A stretch of DNA of 64,000 bases, from positions 1 to 64,000 of the forward strand of contig JAFUVT010000024.1 of the NCBI GenBank assembly GCA_017477425.1, given 5' to 3'. This DNA comes from Bacteroidales bacterium (GTDB lineage Bacteria; Bacteroidota; Bacteroidia; Bacteroidales; F082). Numbering within the stretch: the stretch's first letter is position 1; every line of letters begins with the position of its first letter. Below the pieces are notes generated by a model. It saw only the letters and a program-made list of their open reading frames with translations. It searched no databases and had not been told where the DNA came from. Both the position numbers and the translations under genes were made by a program. Below, one piece after another: positions 19,736 to 29,751 of this stretch.

Positions 19736-22659
19736 TGTGTAAATTGATTGAGGTTCGTTCATATAACAGTCTGTGTTACGGCACGATGCACATTCAAGAC
19801 CTTGTCGGAAAGGCAAAGGAATTGGGCTATACGGCCTTGCCTTTGACCGACATCAACACGATGATGGGCGTGCCCGATTTCGTGGTCGAGTGCGGGAGGA
19901 AAGGCGTGCGGCCTGTGGTCGGCGTGGAGTTCCGCAACGGCAACGAACTGCTGTATGTGGCCTTGGCCAAAAACAACGCGGGCTTCGCCGAACTCAACCG
20001 CTTCCTGACGCAACACAACATCAATAAGCAGCCCTATCCCGAAACGGCGCCCGATTGGGAACAGGTTTTCGTGTTTTATCCCTTCGGGAAACGAACTGCG
20101 AACTCGCTGAAAGAGAAGGAGTTTCTTGGCGTAAGGCTTTCGCAACTCACCAAATTGTATCATTGCAAGTCGTTTGAGAAAATGGTCGCCATGCAGCCTG
20201 TGACCTTTGCGGATGCTGAGGATTTCCAACTGCATCAGTGTATGCGGGCCATCGATGAGAATGTGCTGATTTCGCGCCTCGAACCTGCCGCATGCGCCTC
20301 GCCCGATGAGGTTTTTATGTCGCTGGAACAACTGAAAGAAGCCTACGCACAATATCCACAACTGATTGAGAATGCGGAACTTTTGTTGAGCCAATGCGAA
20401 ATCCACCTCGACGGAAACGTGAAAAACAAGCATTGCTATACAGACAACGTCAACGACGACCGCGAACTGCTCCGCAAACTCGCTTTCGACGGCATGATGT
20501 ATCGCTATGGCACGACCAACAAAACCGCCTATCGCCGCATCGAGAAGGAGTTGGACATCATCGACCGAATGGGCTTCTGCGCTTATTTCCTCATTGCTTG
20601 GGACATCGTGCGCTACGCCATGTCGCAGGGTTTTTATCACATCGGACGCGGCAGCGGCGCCAACAGTGTGGTGGCTTATTGCCTGAAAATCACCGATGTG
20701 GACCCGATTGAACTGGATTTGTACTTCGAGCGTTTCCTCAACCCCAAGCGAAGCAGTCCGCCCGATTTCGACCTCGATTTCTCGTGGCGCGACCGTGACC
20801 GCATTTTCGAATACCTCTTTAAGAAATACGGCCCCGACCACGTGGCTTTGCTCGGCGCGACGGTCACCTTCCAGGGCAATTCGCTTTGCCGCGAGCTGGG
20901 CAAGGTGTTCGGTCTGCCCAAAGGCGAAATCGACCAGATGGAGCGCAACCCCGAGGAGTTTGCCCGTTACAGCGGCCTCGGGCGGCAGATTTTGTCCATC
21001 GCCGAGCGCCTCCGCGACTTCCCGCGCCAACGCTCCATCCATGCCGGAGGCGTGCTGATTACGGAAGACCCGATTACCGATTTCGCCGCCCTCGACCTGC
21101 CGCCCAAAGGCTTCCTGACGACGCAATACGATATGTATTCCGCTGAAAAACTGGGATTTGAGAAAATCGACATTCTCAGTCAGCGGGGCATCGCCCACAT
21201 CCGCGACGCGGTGGAGATGGTGGAACGCAACCACGGCGTGCACCTCGACATCCATCAGGTGAACGCGCTGAAAGAGGACGAACAAGTCAAGCGGCAACTG
21301 CTGAAAGCCGAGACCTGCGGATGCTTCTACATCGAGAGTCCGGCCATGCGCGGCCTGCTGCGCAAGTTGCGCTGCAGCGATTACAAGACTTTGGTCGCGG
21401 CCAGTTCCATCATCCGGCCAGGTGTGGCCAAATCGGGTATGATGCGCGAGTACATTCATCGCTTCCATCATCCTGAAACAGTGAACTATAAGCATCCCGT
21501 TTTGAAGGAATTGCTGGCCGAAACCTACGGCGTGATGATTTACCAAGAGGATGTGCTGAAGGTCGGGCATTATTTTGCAGGTTTGGACTTGGCCGAAGCC
21601 GATGTGCTGCGCCGTATGATGGGCCACAAGATGCGCGACAAGGCTGAATTTGAGGAAGTTAAAAACCGATTCTTCGGCAACTGCAAGGCCAAGGGCTATC
21701 CCGATGCCTTGGTGGGCGAACTTTGGCGGCAGATCGAGTCGTTTTCGGGCTATTCATTCTCGAAGGCACACTCGGCATCCTACGCGGTGGAGAGCTACCA
21801 AAGTCTCTATCTGAAAAGCCACTATCCGCTTGAGTTTCAAGTGGCTGTCATCAATAATTTCGGTGGCTTCTATCAGACTTGGTTCTACTTCAACGAGGCG
21901 CGGCGTATGGGCGCAAAGATCCATTTGCCCTGCGTCAATAGGAGCCAATATCTTACCACTTTGAAAGGTCGGACGGTGTTTATGGGCTTCGTGCATCTGC
22001 AAGGCGCGGAGCAGCGTTTTGTGGAGCGTTTCATCGCCGAACGCGAGGCGCGTGGTCCTTTCGCCGACTTTGAGGATTTCGTTGCGCGTGTGTCGTTCAC
22101 GCTGGAACAACTCATTTTGCTCATTCGTGGCGGCGCGTTCAGCTTCACGGGACGTACCAAAGCCGAACTGCTTTGGCAGGCGCACTTGAACAAAGGCCAC
22201 GGCAAAAAGGAACAGCCCGAAACGCTTTTCAAGGTTGAGAACCAGCATTTTGAGTTTCCGAACTTCACGGTCAACGCCTTGCAAAACGCTTACGATGAGA
22301 TTGAATTGTACGGTTTCCCCGTGTCGATGTCTTGGTTCGATATGCTGAAAACCAAGTTCCGAGGCGAGCTGATGGCTTGCCAGATGCTGCATTTCGTAGG
22401 GCAACATTACCGGATGCTCGGCAAGCTGGTGACGGCGAAATACGTCCGTACCAGCCGTGGCGAGACGATGGTGCTGGGCACTTTCGTGGACGCCACGGGC
22501 GAGGCCTTCGACACGGTGCATTTCCCGCAGGTGCTGAAAGCCTATCCCTTCCAAGGCGACGGCGTGTATCTGCTGTTGGGCATGGTCACGGAGGAGTTTG
22601 GGCAACCGTCGTTGCAGGTGGAGAAGATGGCGAGGATGGAGTATAGGATGTTAGAGTAA
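19735..22659 (+). CDS. DnaE2/ImuC-like DNA polymerase III alpha subunit
   Basis: A 974-residue C-family polymerase, shorter than replicative DnaE (about 1160) and close to error-prone DnaE2/ImuC. The N-terminal PHP domain is degenerate: it opens with SYNSLCYGTMHIQDL where active PHP domains have metal-binding histidines. The palm has GRGSGANSVVAYCL and the catalytic PDFDLDFSWRDRD. HAGGVLIT, the helix-hairpin-helix region and a C-terminal OB-fold (LGKLVTAKYVRTSRGETMVL) follow. There is no in-frame ATG nearby; TTG at 19735 or 19744 is the likely start. The operator directly upstream and the nearby LexA-like gene and dinB point to damage-induced mutagenesis. No imuA-like gene was seen. Confidence 0.85.
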   Translation: MCKLIEVRSYNSLCYGTMHIQDLVGKAKELGYTALPLTDINTMMGVPDFVVECGRKGVRPVVGVEFRNGNELLYVALAKNNAGFAELNRFLTQHNINKQPYPETAPDWEQVFVFYPFGKRTANSLKEKEFLGVRLSQLTKLYHCKSFEKMVAMQPVTFADAEDFQLHQCMRAIDENVLISRLEPAACASPDEVFMSLEQLKEAYAQYPQLIENAELLLSQCEIHLDGNVKNKHCYTDNVNDDRELLRKLAFDGMMYRYGTTNKTAYRRIEKELDIIDRMGFCAYFLIAWDIVRYAMSQGFYHIGRGSGANSVVAYCLKITDVDPIELDLYFERFLNPKRSSPPDFDLDFSWRDRDRIFEYLFKKYGPDHVALLGATVTFQGNSLCRELGKVFGLPKGEIDQMERNPEEFARYSGLGRQILSIAERLRDFPRQRSIHAGGVLITEDPITDFAALDLPPKGFLTTQYDMYSAEKLGFEKIDILSQRGIAHIRDAVEMVERNHGVHLDIHQVNALKEDEQVKRQLLKAETCGCFYIESPAMRGLLRKLRCSDYKTLVAASSIIRPGVAKSGMMREYIHRFHHPETVNYKHPVLKELLAETYGVMIYQEDVLKVGHYFAGLDLAEADVLRRMMGHKMRDKAEFEEVKNRFFGNCKAKGYPDALVGELWRQIESFSGYSFSKAHSASYAVESYQSLYLKSHYPLEFQVAVINNFGGFYQTWFYFNEARRMGAKIHLPCVNRSQYLTTLKGRTVFMGFVHLQGAEQRFVERFIAEREARGPFADFEDFVARVSFTLEQLILLIRGGAFSFTGRTKAELLWQAHLNKGHGKKEQPETLFKVENQHFEFPNFTVNALQNAYDEIELYGFPVSMSWFDMLKTKFRGELMACQMLHFVGQHYRMLGKLVTAKYVRTSRGETMVLGTFVDATGEAFDTVHFPQVLKAYPFQGDGVYLLLGMVTEEFGQPSLQVEKMARMEYRMLE

Positions 22660-22686
22660 AGTCTATTGCATATTCTGGAAAAATCG

Positions 22687-22694
22687 TATTTTTG
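22687..22694 (+). promoter_or_regulatory. -7 element of the TonB receptor operon
   Basis: TATTTTTG, 21 bases before the ATG at 22716, giving a short leader. It excludes the longer in-frame start at 22692. Confidence 0.5.
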
Positions 22695-22715
22695 CGCAAA
22701 ATTATTCGAATCAAG

Positions 22716-25064
22716 ATGAGACGAAAGCCGTTTGTATTGATACTATTTTCTATATTATTTAGTTTCAGCGCATTGGCGCAACAACGAGGCCACCTTTCAG
22801 GTGTGGTCAAAGATGCCGAATCGGGGGAGACCTTGATCGGTGTTTCCATTTATGAGGAAAAGCTTCAGGTGGGCACCACAACGGATGAGCGAGGCCGTTA
22901 TGAACTGGATTTGCCTTTGGGCGAACACACCTTGCGTGTCTCTTACATCGGTTACACGACGCTTCATAAGAAAGTCAACGTGGCAGCCAAGCCTCAGACG
23001 CTCAACCTAAGGCTCCTTCCTGAGTCGGAGAAGCTCTCGGAAGTGGAGGTGACCAGCGAGCGCAAGGACCGTAATGTGACCGCCATGGCGATGAGTGTGC
23101 AGACGCTCGACATGATCACCATCAAGAAGATTCCGGCTTTGATGGGCGAGGTGGATGTCATCAAATCGATGACGCTGTTGCCAGGCGTGCAGTCGGCTTC
23201 GGAGGGCTCGTCGGGATTCAGTGTGCGTGGTGGCGCCACCGATCAGAACCTTATCCTTTTGGACGGCGCCCCCATCTACAATGCTTCGCATTTTCTCGGG
23301 TTTTTCTCGGTGTTCAATAACGATGTGGTGAAAGACGCCACATTGTATAAAGGTGACATTCCTGCCAATTTCGGTGGACGGCTCTCATCGGTGCTTGACG
23401 TGTCGGTGAAGGACGAAATGCCAAGGCGTTTCGGACTGCAAGGTGGTGTGGGTCTGGTGACGAGCCATGTGATGCTTGAGGCGCCGCTTTTCGACCATAG
23501 GACTTCGGTGATGCTGGCCGGTCGTAGGACCTATGCGGGCCTCGTTTTGCCTTTCCTTGGCGAGGATCTGAACAAGTCGAAAATCAACTTCTACGACATC
23601 AACGCCAAGGTGACCCAGATGCTGGGCAAAAACGACCGTCTGTTCCTCTCGTTCTATAACGGTCACGACGAATTCAATATGCAGCAGATGATAGGCTTGG
23701 GCTATGGCAATAGTAGTGCCACCTTACGTTGGAGCCATATCTTCTCCGACCGGCTTACTTCCAACCTGTCGTTCATCGGCTCGCGCTATCGATACAGCAT
23801 AGACATCAACTATAGTCCATACGATTTCGGTATCAAGGCAGGCACCGATGCAGCCAGTTTGAATTATGACTTGGCGATGCATTGGAACGAACGGCACACC
23901 TCAAAGTTGGGCTTGACTACGGGTATCCAGTCGTATCTTCAAGGAGAAATTGACGACCGTGGTGGCGCCTTGGCCCAATATATAGGCATCGACCAAGCGC
24001 AATCGGTGGCCAGAAAGGGTCTCGAACATGCCGTTTATGTCACCCACGACTACACGCCCACTCCGCGATTTACCCTGCGTACGGGCCTGAGGCTGTCGTG
24101 TTTTCAGAATATCGGTGAGGAAGATTTCTTTACCTTCGATTCCATCCTTTATACCGTCACCGACACCTTGCATTATGGCAAGGGCGAGGTGTTCAACACG
24201 GTAGTTAACCCCGAGCCACGTGTGGCGGCCATGTTCCAACTGGACGAGCATTCCTCGGTCAAGGCCTCGTATTCGCGCACGGTGCAATACGCTCAGGTGG
24301 CCTCGTCGGCGACGGGAGGCTTGCCTTTCGACGTGTGGTTCCCGACCAGCCCCAATGTGAAGCCGCAAAAATGTGACCAGTTTGCACTCGGTTATTTCCG
24401 CAATTTCGACAACGACGCCATCGAGACCTCCGTGGAGGTGTACTACAAGAACATGCAGAATGTCATCGACTTCAAGGACAACGCCATCACCTACGGCTAC
24501 CTGCTGATCGACGGCGAGTTGCGTACGGGCAAAGGCCGTTCCTTCGGTGCTGAGTTTTTGGTTAGGAAAAACGTAGGCAAGTTCACGGGTTGGATCTCCT
24601 ATACTTATTCGCGTACGTTCCGCACCATCGAGGGCATCAGCCTGGGCAGGGAATATCGTTCGCCTTACGACCGTCCCCATAATTTCGTGATTGTGGCCAA
24701 CTACGACCTCAACGACCGTATCAGCCTTGCTGCCAACTGGATCTATAACACGGGGCAACCCGTCACATTCCCATATGGGCAATACACCATCAACGGGATG
24801 ACCTACGCCGTGTACAATGGCAAACGCAACGAGAGCCGTTATCCGGATTATCATCGTCTCGACCTTTCATTCACCTGCAAACTCGGCAAGCTTGACAGCC
24901 ATCACCGTTGGCAGCACGACATCAACGTGTCAGTTTATAATGCCTATGCACGCCACAACACTTGGGCCATCACCTTCGACCAAGGCGATAATGGCAGCAT
25001 CGTCACCAAGAATATGTACCTTTTCTCGGCCGTGCCCTCCATTTCCTATAACTTTAAATTCTGA
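22716..25064 (+). CDS. TonB-dependent outer-membrane receptor with carboxypeptidase-regulatory-like domain
   Basis: The start is the ATG at 22716, giving a signal peptide MRRKPFVLILFSILFSFSAL cut after LAQ. A CarboxypepD_reg-like domain (about residues 25-105, GHLSGVVKDAESGETLIGVS) precedes the plug (VRGGATDQNLILLDGAPIYN) and a 22-strand-type barrel ending in aromatic YNFKF. The domain order is SusC-like, but no SusD follows. Instead two DUF4249 lipoproteins come next, 5 and about 940 bases downstream. The substrate is not evident. Role: energy-dependent uptake across the outer membrane. Confidence 0.9.
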   Translation: MRRKPFVLILFSILFSFSALAQQRGHLSGVVKDAESGETLIGVSIYEEKLQVGTTTDERGRYELDLPLGEHTLRVSYIGYTTLHKKVNVAAKPQTLNLRLLPESEKLSEVEVTSERKDRNVTAMAMSVQTLDMITIKKIPALMGEVDVIKSMTLLPGVQSASEGSSGFSVRGGATDQNLILLDGAPIYNASHFLGFFSVFNNDVVKDATLYKGDIPANFGGRLSSVLDVSVKDEMPRRFGLQGGVGLVTSHVMLEAPLFDHRTSVMLAGRRTYAGLVLPFLGEDLNKSKINFYDINAKVTQMLGKNDRLFLSFYNGHDEFNMQQMIGLGYGNSSATLRWSHIFSDRLTSNLSFIGSRYRYSIDINYSPYDFGIKAGTDAASLNYDLAMHWNERHTSKLGLTTGIQSYLQGEIDDRGGALAQYIGIDQAQSVARKGLEHAVYVTHDYTPTPRFTLRTGLRLSCFQNIGEEDFFTFDSILYTVTDTLHYGKGEVFNTVVNPEPRVAAMFQLDEHSSVKASYSRTVQYAQVASSATGGLPFDVWFPTSPNVKPQKCDQFALGYFRNFDNDAIETSVEVYYKNMQNVIDFKDNAITYGYLLIDGELRTGKGRSFGAEFLVRKNVGKFTGWISYTYSRTFRTIEGISLGREYRSPYDRPHNFVIVANYDLNDRISLAANWIYNTGQPVTFPYGQYTINGMTYAVYNGKRNESRYPDYHRLDLSFTCKLGKLDSHHRWQHDINVSVYNAYARHNTWAITFDQGDNGSIVTKNMYLFSAVPSISYNFKF

Positions 25065-25069
25065 GCTGT

Positions 25070-25960
25070 ATGAAGCGCTTCCGTAAGTTTCTGGTTTTTT
25101 GTGTTTTTGCTGCGTTGGCTGCGTGTACCGAGGACATCGTCATTGACGTGGAAGAGGGCGATCCGATGATTGGCGTGGAAGCCTACTTCACCGATGAATT
25201 GAAGCAGCATGAAGTCATCTTGAGCTATACCTCTAGTTTCTATGACGATACTGATATTCGGATGGTGACAGGCGCCACCGTTTATGTCACCGACGAGGTG
25301 GACACCATCTTTTTCCATGAAGAAAACGAGAACAAAGGCCATTATCTGAGTGACGTGGTGGCGGGGCAGAAAAACACGCTTTACCGTTTGTGCATTGATG
25401 TGCCTGAGGCGGATGGCGAAGTAGTGCATCTTTTCTCTGAGAGCATGATGCCCAACAACGTGGAAAGCATCGATAGTTTGGTCGTCAAGCACTTCAACGG
25501 CGGCGACACCATCCCAACCACCTTCTTCGGCGATACCATCGAGTGGCTTTATCCCTATTTCCAAAGTCTGCCAGACCCCACCATCATCTATATGCCGTTG
25601 ATTTCCATCAACGATTCCCTTCTGTCCGACTCACTCACCCAGCGTATGACGATTCCCGTGGGAGGTTATGCAGGTTATTACATCAACGGTCCCGAGATGC
25701 AACAAGAGAACAAGGAGATCCCGATTGCCTATTTCCGCAGGTCGCAGCTGTCGGTGGGCGATACGATTCATGCCGATTTGTGCAGCGTTGCGCCTGATTA
25801 TCTTTATTTTGTGTATAGCATTATGGTGTCGTCGGGTAGCAATCCCATGCTGGGCGCGCCAGCCAATGTGACCAGCAATATCCAACCTCAGGGCAAGGCG
25901 GTGGGATGGTTCTATACGGCTTCGGTGGTGTCGGCGTCGGTGGTTTTCGACGGACGATAG
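25070..25960 (+). CDS. DUF4249 lipoprotein 1
   Basis: A 296-residue protein with a lipoprotein signal (MKRFRKFLVFCVFAALAAC, Cys at residue 19). The family pattern follows: VEAYFTDELKQHEVILSYTS, then VTGATVYVTDEVDT, GHYLSDVVAG and GYYINGPEMQ. DUF4249 proteins accompany TonB receptors in Bacteroidota and are thought to be surface-exposed partners; ligand unknown. It starts 5 bases after the receptor gene, so one operon is very likely. The next gene is a paralogue with the same strand order. Confidence 0.85.
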   Translation: MKRFRKFLVFCVFAALAACTEDIVIDVEEGDPMIGVEAYFTDELKQHEVILSYTSSFYDDTDIRMVTGATVYVTDEVDTIFFHEENENKGHYLSDVVAGQKNTLYRLCIDVPEADGEVVHLFSESMMPNNVESIDSLVVKHFNGGDTIPTTFFGDTIEWLYPYFQSLPDPTIIYMPLISINDSLLSDSLTQRMTIPVGGYAGYYINGPEMQQENKEIPIAYFRRSQLSVGDTIHADLCSVAPDYLYFVYSIMVSSGSNPMLGAPANVTSNIQPQGKAVGWFYTASVVSASVVFDGR

Positions 25961-26005
25961 GCGGTTTGAATGATCAAAATGAGCAAAAAGATGTTCCGTA
26001 TGACA

Positions 26006-26911
26006 ATGAAAAGGTTTCTCTTCCGTTGGTTGGCTGCTTTGCCGCTGCTTGCCGTGGTGGCTTGCACCGAGGACATCACGATGGAGCTCCCCGAAGGCCG
26101 GAAACGGCCTGTCGTCGAGGGGTCGATTACCAATGAATACAAACGTCATGAGGTGATCTTGAGCTATTCCTCTGAGTTGTACTCTTCCGAACGAGAAATG
26201 ATTTCGGGCGCTGTGGTTTATGTGGAAAGCAACGGCGATACCATTTGGTTCTACGAACAAGCCAACAAGCCAGGCCATTACCTCTCCGACTCGGTGGCGG
26301 GCGTAAAAAACCGTTGGTATCATCTGGAGGTGAACGTGGAGGAAAACGACTTGTATTCGAGGCCTATCCGCATGTATGCCGACACCAAAATGTCGAACAA
26401 TGCCACTGGCATCGATTCCATTGGGCTCTTGCCGAAACGCGACGACAACAACATCCCGCTGGTCGACGACTCTGCTGCGGTTTGCGTATGCCCTTATTTC
26501 CAGACGTTGCCTGATTCCTCTATCGTCTATAACGTGGAGTTGTATCTGAATGGCGTCAAGTTCAAGAACCGCCCGTCAAAATTGTTCAACCTCTTCTCAA
26601 TGCAGGGCTATGCAGGCTATTATTTCAATGGCCCCGAGATGCTGCAAAACAACATCGAAGTCCCAGTGGGCATTATGAATAAAGTGTATATGCACGAAGG
26701 CGACGTGGTGAAGGTGAGGCTCTACAGCATCTCGAGAGACTATATGTATTTTCTGGTGGGACAGAAACTCGCCATTGGTGTCAACCCTGTGATGGGAGCC
26801 TTCCCAGCTATGTTCACCAACATTTTCTCGAACTGCAACGCCATAGGTTGGTTCAACGCCACCTCTGTGATAGAAGGCGAAAGCGTCTATCACGAGGATT
26901 TGTTTCAGTAA
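26006..26911 (+). CDS. DUF4249 lipoprotein 2
   Basis: A paralogue of the preceding gene. The start at 26006 (MKRFLFRWLAALPLLAVVAC) was chosen because it reproduces the paralogue's signal peptide; in-frame ATGs at 25970-26000 would add up to 12 residues. Shared blocks include HEVILSYSSELY, SGAVVYVESNGDTIWFYE, GHYLSDSVAGVKN and GYYFNGPEMLQ. Likely function as for its neighbour. The tandem copy suggests duplication with divergence around one receptor. It ends 20 bases before the convergent valS. Confidence 0.8.
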   Translation: MKRFLFRWLAALPLLAVVACTEDITMELPEGRKRPVVEGSITNEYKRHEVILSYSSELYSSEREMISGAVVYVESNGDTIWFYEQANKPGHYLSDSVAGVKNRWYHLEVNVEENDLYSRPIRMYADTKMSNNATGIDSIGLLPKRDDNNIPLVDDSAAVCVCPYFQTLPDSSIVYNVELYLNGVKFKNRPSKLFNLFSMQGYAGYYFNGPEMLQNNIEVPVGIMNKVYMHEGDVVKVRLYSISRDYMYFLVGQKLAIGVNPVMGAFPAMFTNIFSNCNAIGWFNATSVIEGESVYHEDLFQ

Positions 26912-26931
26912 GTATAAATATCCGGGAATAA

Positions 26932-29619
26932 TTATCCCCTCAGACCCGCCAGCTGCTGCTCAATCACGGCAATCTTGGCTTCGGCGTCGGCTTTCTTCTT
27001 GCGCTCCTTCTCGACCACTGCGGCAGGAGCACCGTTCACGAAGCGTTCGTTGGAGAGCTTCGCCTCAACGCTCTTCAAGAAGCCTTGGGCGTATTTCAGT
27101 TCCTCTTCGAGCTTCTTGATTTCGGCCTCCACATCCACATTGTCGGTGAGTGGGACGAAGAATTCGGTGCTGCCCACGATGAAACCGAAGGCACCGGCGG
27201 GAGCCTCGGCCACATAGCTGATTTCACTCACGTTGCAGAGCTTGGCAATCACGCAGTCGAAGTCCTGGTTGGCCGTGCCTTTCACCACAAGTTGGATGGC
27301 ATCGCGGAAGGCGATGTTCTTGTCGGAACGCATCTTGCGGACGTTGTTGATGACTTCTTGCGTGAACTCCATCTGCTTGAGAATGGCAGCAGCCTGGTCG
27401 CTGAGCCTGTCGAAGCGCGGCTGTTGGGCAACGATGATATCGTCACCATCCTTGCGCTCGGCGATGGTGTGCCAGATTTCCTCGGTGATGAACGGCATGA
27501 AGGGGTGCAACAGCAGCATCAGGTTCTCGAAGAACTTGATGGTAGCAGCGTAGGTCACGCGGTCGATGTCCTGACCTTGCGGAGCCTTTACCATTTCGAG
27601 GTACCACGAGCAGAAGTCGTCCCAAGTGAGTTTGTAAATCGCCATCAAGGCGTCGCTGAGGCGGTACTTGTCGATGTTATCGTTGGTCTCGGCCAGCACT
27701 TGGTTGAAGCGGGCTTCGAACCACTTCACGGCCATCTTGGCGGCCTCGGGTTGGGCGGCATTCTCGTCCACATTCCAGCCTTTCACCAAACGGAGGGCGT
27801 TCCAAATCTTGTTGCAGAAATTGCGGCCTTGCTCGCACAGCGACTCGTCAAAGAGGATGTCGTTGCCGGCAGGGGCGCTGAGCATCATACCCATACGCAC
27901 GCCGTCGGCACCAAACTTGTCGATGAGCTCAATCGGGTCAGGCGAGTTGCCAAGGGATTTGCTCATCTTACGACCCAACTTATCTCTCACAATACCGGTG
28001 AAATACACATTCTTGAACGGCACTTCCTTTTGGTATTCCTCGCCGGCCATAATCATACGGGCCACCCAGAAGAAGATGATATCGGGGGCGGTGATGAGGT
28101 CGTTGGTGGGGTAGTAGTACTTGAATTCCTCGTTCTCGGGGTCGAGGATGCCGTTGAAGAGCGACAGAGGCCACAGCCACGACGAGAACCAAGTGTCCAA
28201 AGCGTCATCGTCTTGTCTCAAATCGTTGAGGGTCAAGTTTTTGTTTCCTGATTTTTCGATGGCAAGTTTTAGGGCTTCTTCCTTGGTTTCGGCGACCACA
28301 AAACCGCCTTCAGGCAGGTAGTAGGCTGGGATTTGGTGCCCCCACCACAGTTGGCGGCTGATGCACCAGTCCTTGATGTTCTCCAACCAGTGGCGGTAGA
28401 GGTTGATGTATTTCGAGGGATAGAACTTGATGTCGCCATCGATGACGGGCTTCAGTGCGATGTTGGCGAGGTGTTCCATCTTAAGGAACCACTGCATGGA
28501 GAGCTTCGGCTCAATGGGCACATTGGTGCGCTCCGAATAGCCCACCTTATTATTATAGTCCTCGATTTTCTCCAGCAGTCCAGCCTCCTTCATATCAATG
28601 ATGATTTGCTTGCGCACGTCCTCGCGGGTCATGCCGACATACATTCCAGCGGCTTCGCTCAAAGTGGCATCGTCGTTGAAGATGTTGATGCTCTGTAGGT
28701 TGTGTTTCTCGCCGAGCATATAGTCGTTCACATCGTGCGCCGGTGTGACCTTCAAGCATCCCGTACCGAACTCGATGTCCACATAGCTGTCCTCAATGAC
28801 GGGAATCACGCGGTTGACCAGCGGCACCACGACCTTTTTGCCGCGCAGCCATTGGTTCTTCGGGTCTTCGGGGTTGATGCACATGGCCGTGTCGCCCATG
28901 ATGGTCTCGGGGCGCGTCGTGGCCACCACTGCATAGCGGCGACCTTGTTCGTCGGTGTGAATAATCTCGCCTTCGGCACCCGTGGCACCTGTTCCGTCGT
29001 CCTCATGGAGGTAATAACGGAGGTAGAACAACTTGCTGTGCTCATCTTTGAAGATGACTTCCTCGTCGCTCAAGGCAGTCAGGGCTTTCGGGTCCCAGTT
29101 GACCATACGCACGCCTCTGTAAATCAAGCCTTTGTTGTAGAGGTCGACGAAGGCGCGGATGACGCTCTTCGAGCGGATGTCGTCCATCGTGAACGAGGTG
29201 CGTTCCCAGTCGCAGGAGCAACCGAGGCGGCGCAACTGCTTGAGGATGATGCCACCGTGCTCGTGGGTCCAGTCCCAAGCGTGCTTGAGGAACTCCTCAC
29301 GGCTGATATCGGTCTTCTTGATGCCCTGTTGCGCCAGCTTATTCACCACCTTGGCTTCGGTGGCGATGGAGGCGTGGTCGGTGCCGGGCACCCAGCAGGC
29401 GTTCTTGCCTTGCATGCGGGCGCGGCGGATCAAGATGTCCTGGATCGTGTTGTTCATCATGTGGCCCATGTGAAGCACGCCAGTCACATTGGGCGGCGGG
29501 ATCACGATGGTATAGGGTTCGCGTTCGTCGGGCGTGGAGTGGAAGTAGTTTTTGTCCATCCAGTGCTCGTACCATTTGCCTTCAACTTCCGAAGGGCTGT
29601 ATTTGCTGCTGATTTCCAT
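26932..29619 (-). CDS. valS: Valyl-tRNA synthetase
   Basis: 895 residues, standard for ValS. It charges tRNA-Val. Class I signatures are visible: [16 protein letters not shown] (HIGH region, about residue 41) and [14 protein letters not shown] (KMSKS, about residue 550). The CP1 editing domain contains [14 protein letters not shown]. The C-terminal coiled-coil arm ([17 protein letters not shown] to the end) is typical of ValS and separates it from IleS and LeuS. The minus-strand -7 box TAATTTTG lies at 29646-29639, about 20 bases before the start. Confidence 0.97.
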   Translation of the reverse strand: MEISSKYSPSEVEGKWYEHWMDKNYFHSTPDEREPYTIVIPPPNVTGVLHMGHMMNNTIQDILIRRARMQGKNACWVPGTDHASIATEAKVVNKLAQQGIKKTDISREEFLKHAWDWTHEHGGIILKQLRRLGCSCDWERTSFTMDDIRSKSVIRAFVDLYNKGLIYRGVRMVNWDPKALTALSDEEVIFKDEHSKLFYLRYYLHEDDGTGATGAEGEIIHTDEQGRRYAVVATTRPETIMGDTAMCINPEDPKNQWLRGKKVVVPLVNRVIPVIEDSYVDIEFGTGCLKVTPAHDVNDYMLGEKHNLQSINIFNDDATLSEAAGMYVGMTREDVRKQIIIDMKEAGLLEKIEDYNNKVGYSERTNVPIEPKLSMQWFLKMEHLANIALKPVIDGDIKFYPSKYINLYRHWLENIKDWCISRQLWWGHQIPAYYLPEGGFVVAETKEEALKLAIEKSGNKNLTLNDLRQDDDALDTWFSSWLWPLSLFNGILDPENEEFKYYYPTNDLITAPDIIFFWVARMIMAGEEYQKEVPFKNVYFTGIVRDKLGRKMSKSLGNSPDPIELIDKFGADGVRMGMMLSAPAGNDILFDESLCEQGRNFCNKIWNALRLVKGWNVDENAAQPEAAKMAVKWFEARFNQVLAETNDNIDKYRLSDALMAIYKLTWDDFCSWYLEMVKAPQGQDIDRVTYAATIKFFENLMLLLHPFMPFITEEIWHTIAERKDGDDIIVAQQPRFDRLSDQAAAILKQMEFTQEVINNVRKMRSDKNIAFRDAIQLVVKGTANQDFDCVIAKLCNVSEISYVAEAPAGAFGFIVGSTEFFVPLTDNVDVEAEIKKLEEELKYAQGFLKSVEAKLSNERFVNGAPAAVVEKERKKKADAEAKIAVIEQQLAGLRG

Positions 29620-29638
29620 AGTCGTGAAAAATGAAGTG

Positions 29639-29646
29639 CAAAATTA
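29639..29646 (-). promoter_or_regulatory. -7 element of valS
   Basis: TAATTTTG read on the minus strand, leaving a leader of about 14-20 bases. No T-box or other leader structure fits in that space. Confidence 0.5.
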
Positions 29647-29670
29647 GGGAATTTTTGGGTATGTCTATGC

Positions 29671-29730
29671 TATCTTTGCCGAAAATTTGCTATTGAAGTT
29701 TTTACAAACCAGAATTATGTCTTATTTTTG
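29671..29730 (+). promoter_or_regulatory. Two tandem -7 elements before the first YhcG gene
   Basis: TATCTTTG at 29671-29678 and TATTTTTG at 29723-29730. The second falls inside the longest possible frame for the gene and therefore argues for a start at 29740 or 29752. Confidence 0.45.
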
Positions 29731-29751
29731 CAGTCTTTAATGTTGAATCGT

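Noticed and set aside
19759-21627. A 622-codon minus-strand frame opposite the DnaE-like gene
   Set aside because: It is the shadow of a strongly supported polymerase gene; its translation has no domain pattern and is rich in the residues expected from antisense codons.
22691-22715. Upstream TTG start of the TonB receptor
   Set aside because: It overlaps the -7 promoter box; the ATG at 22716 gives a standard signal peptide.
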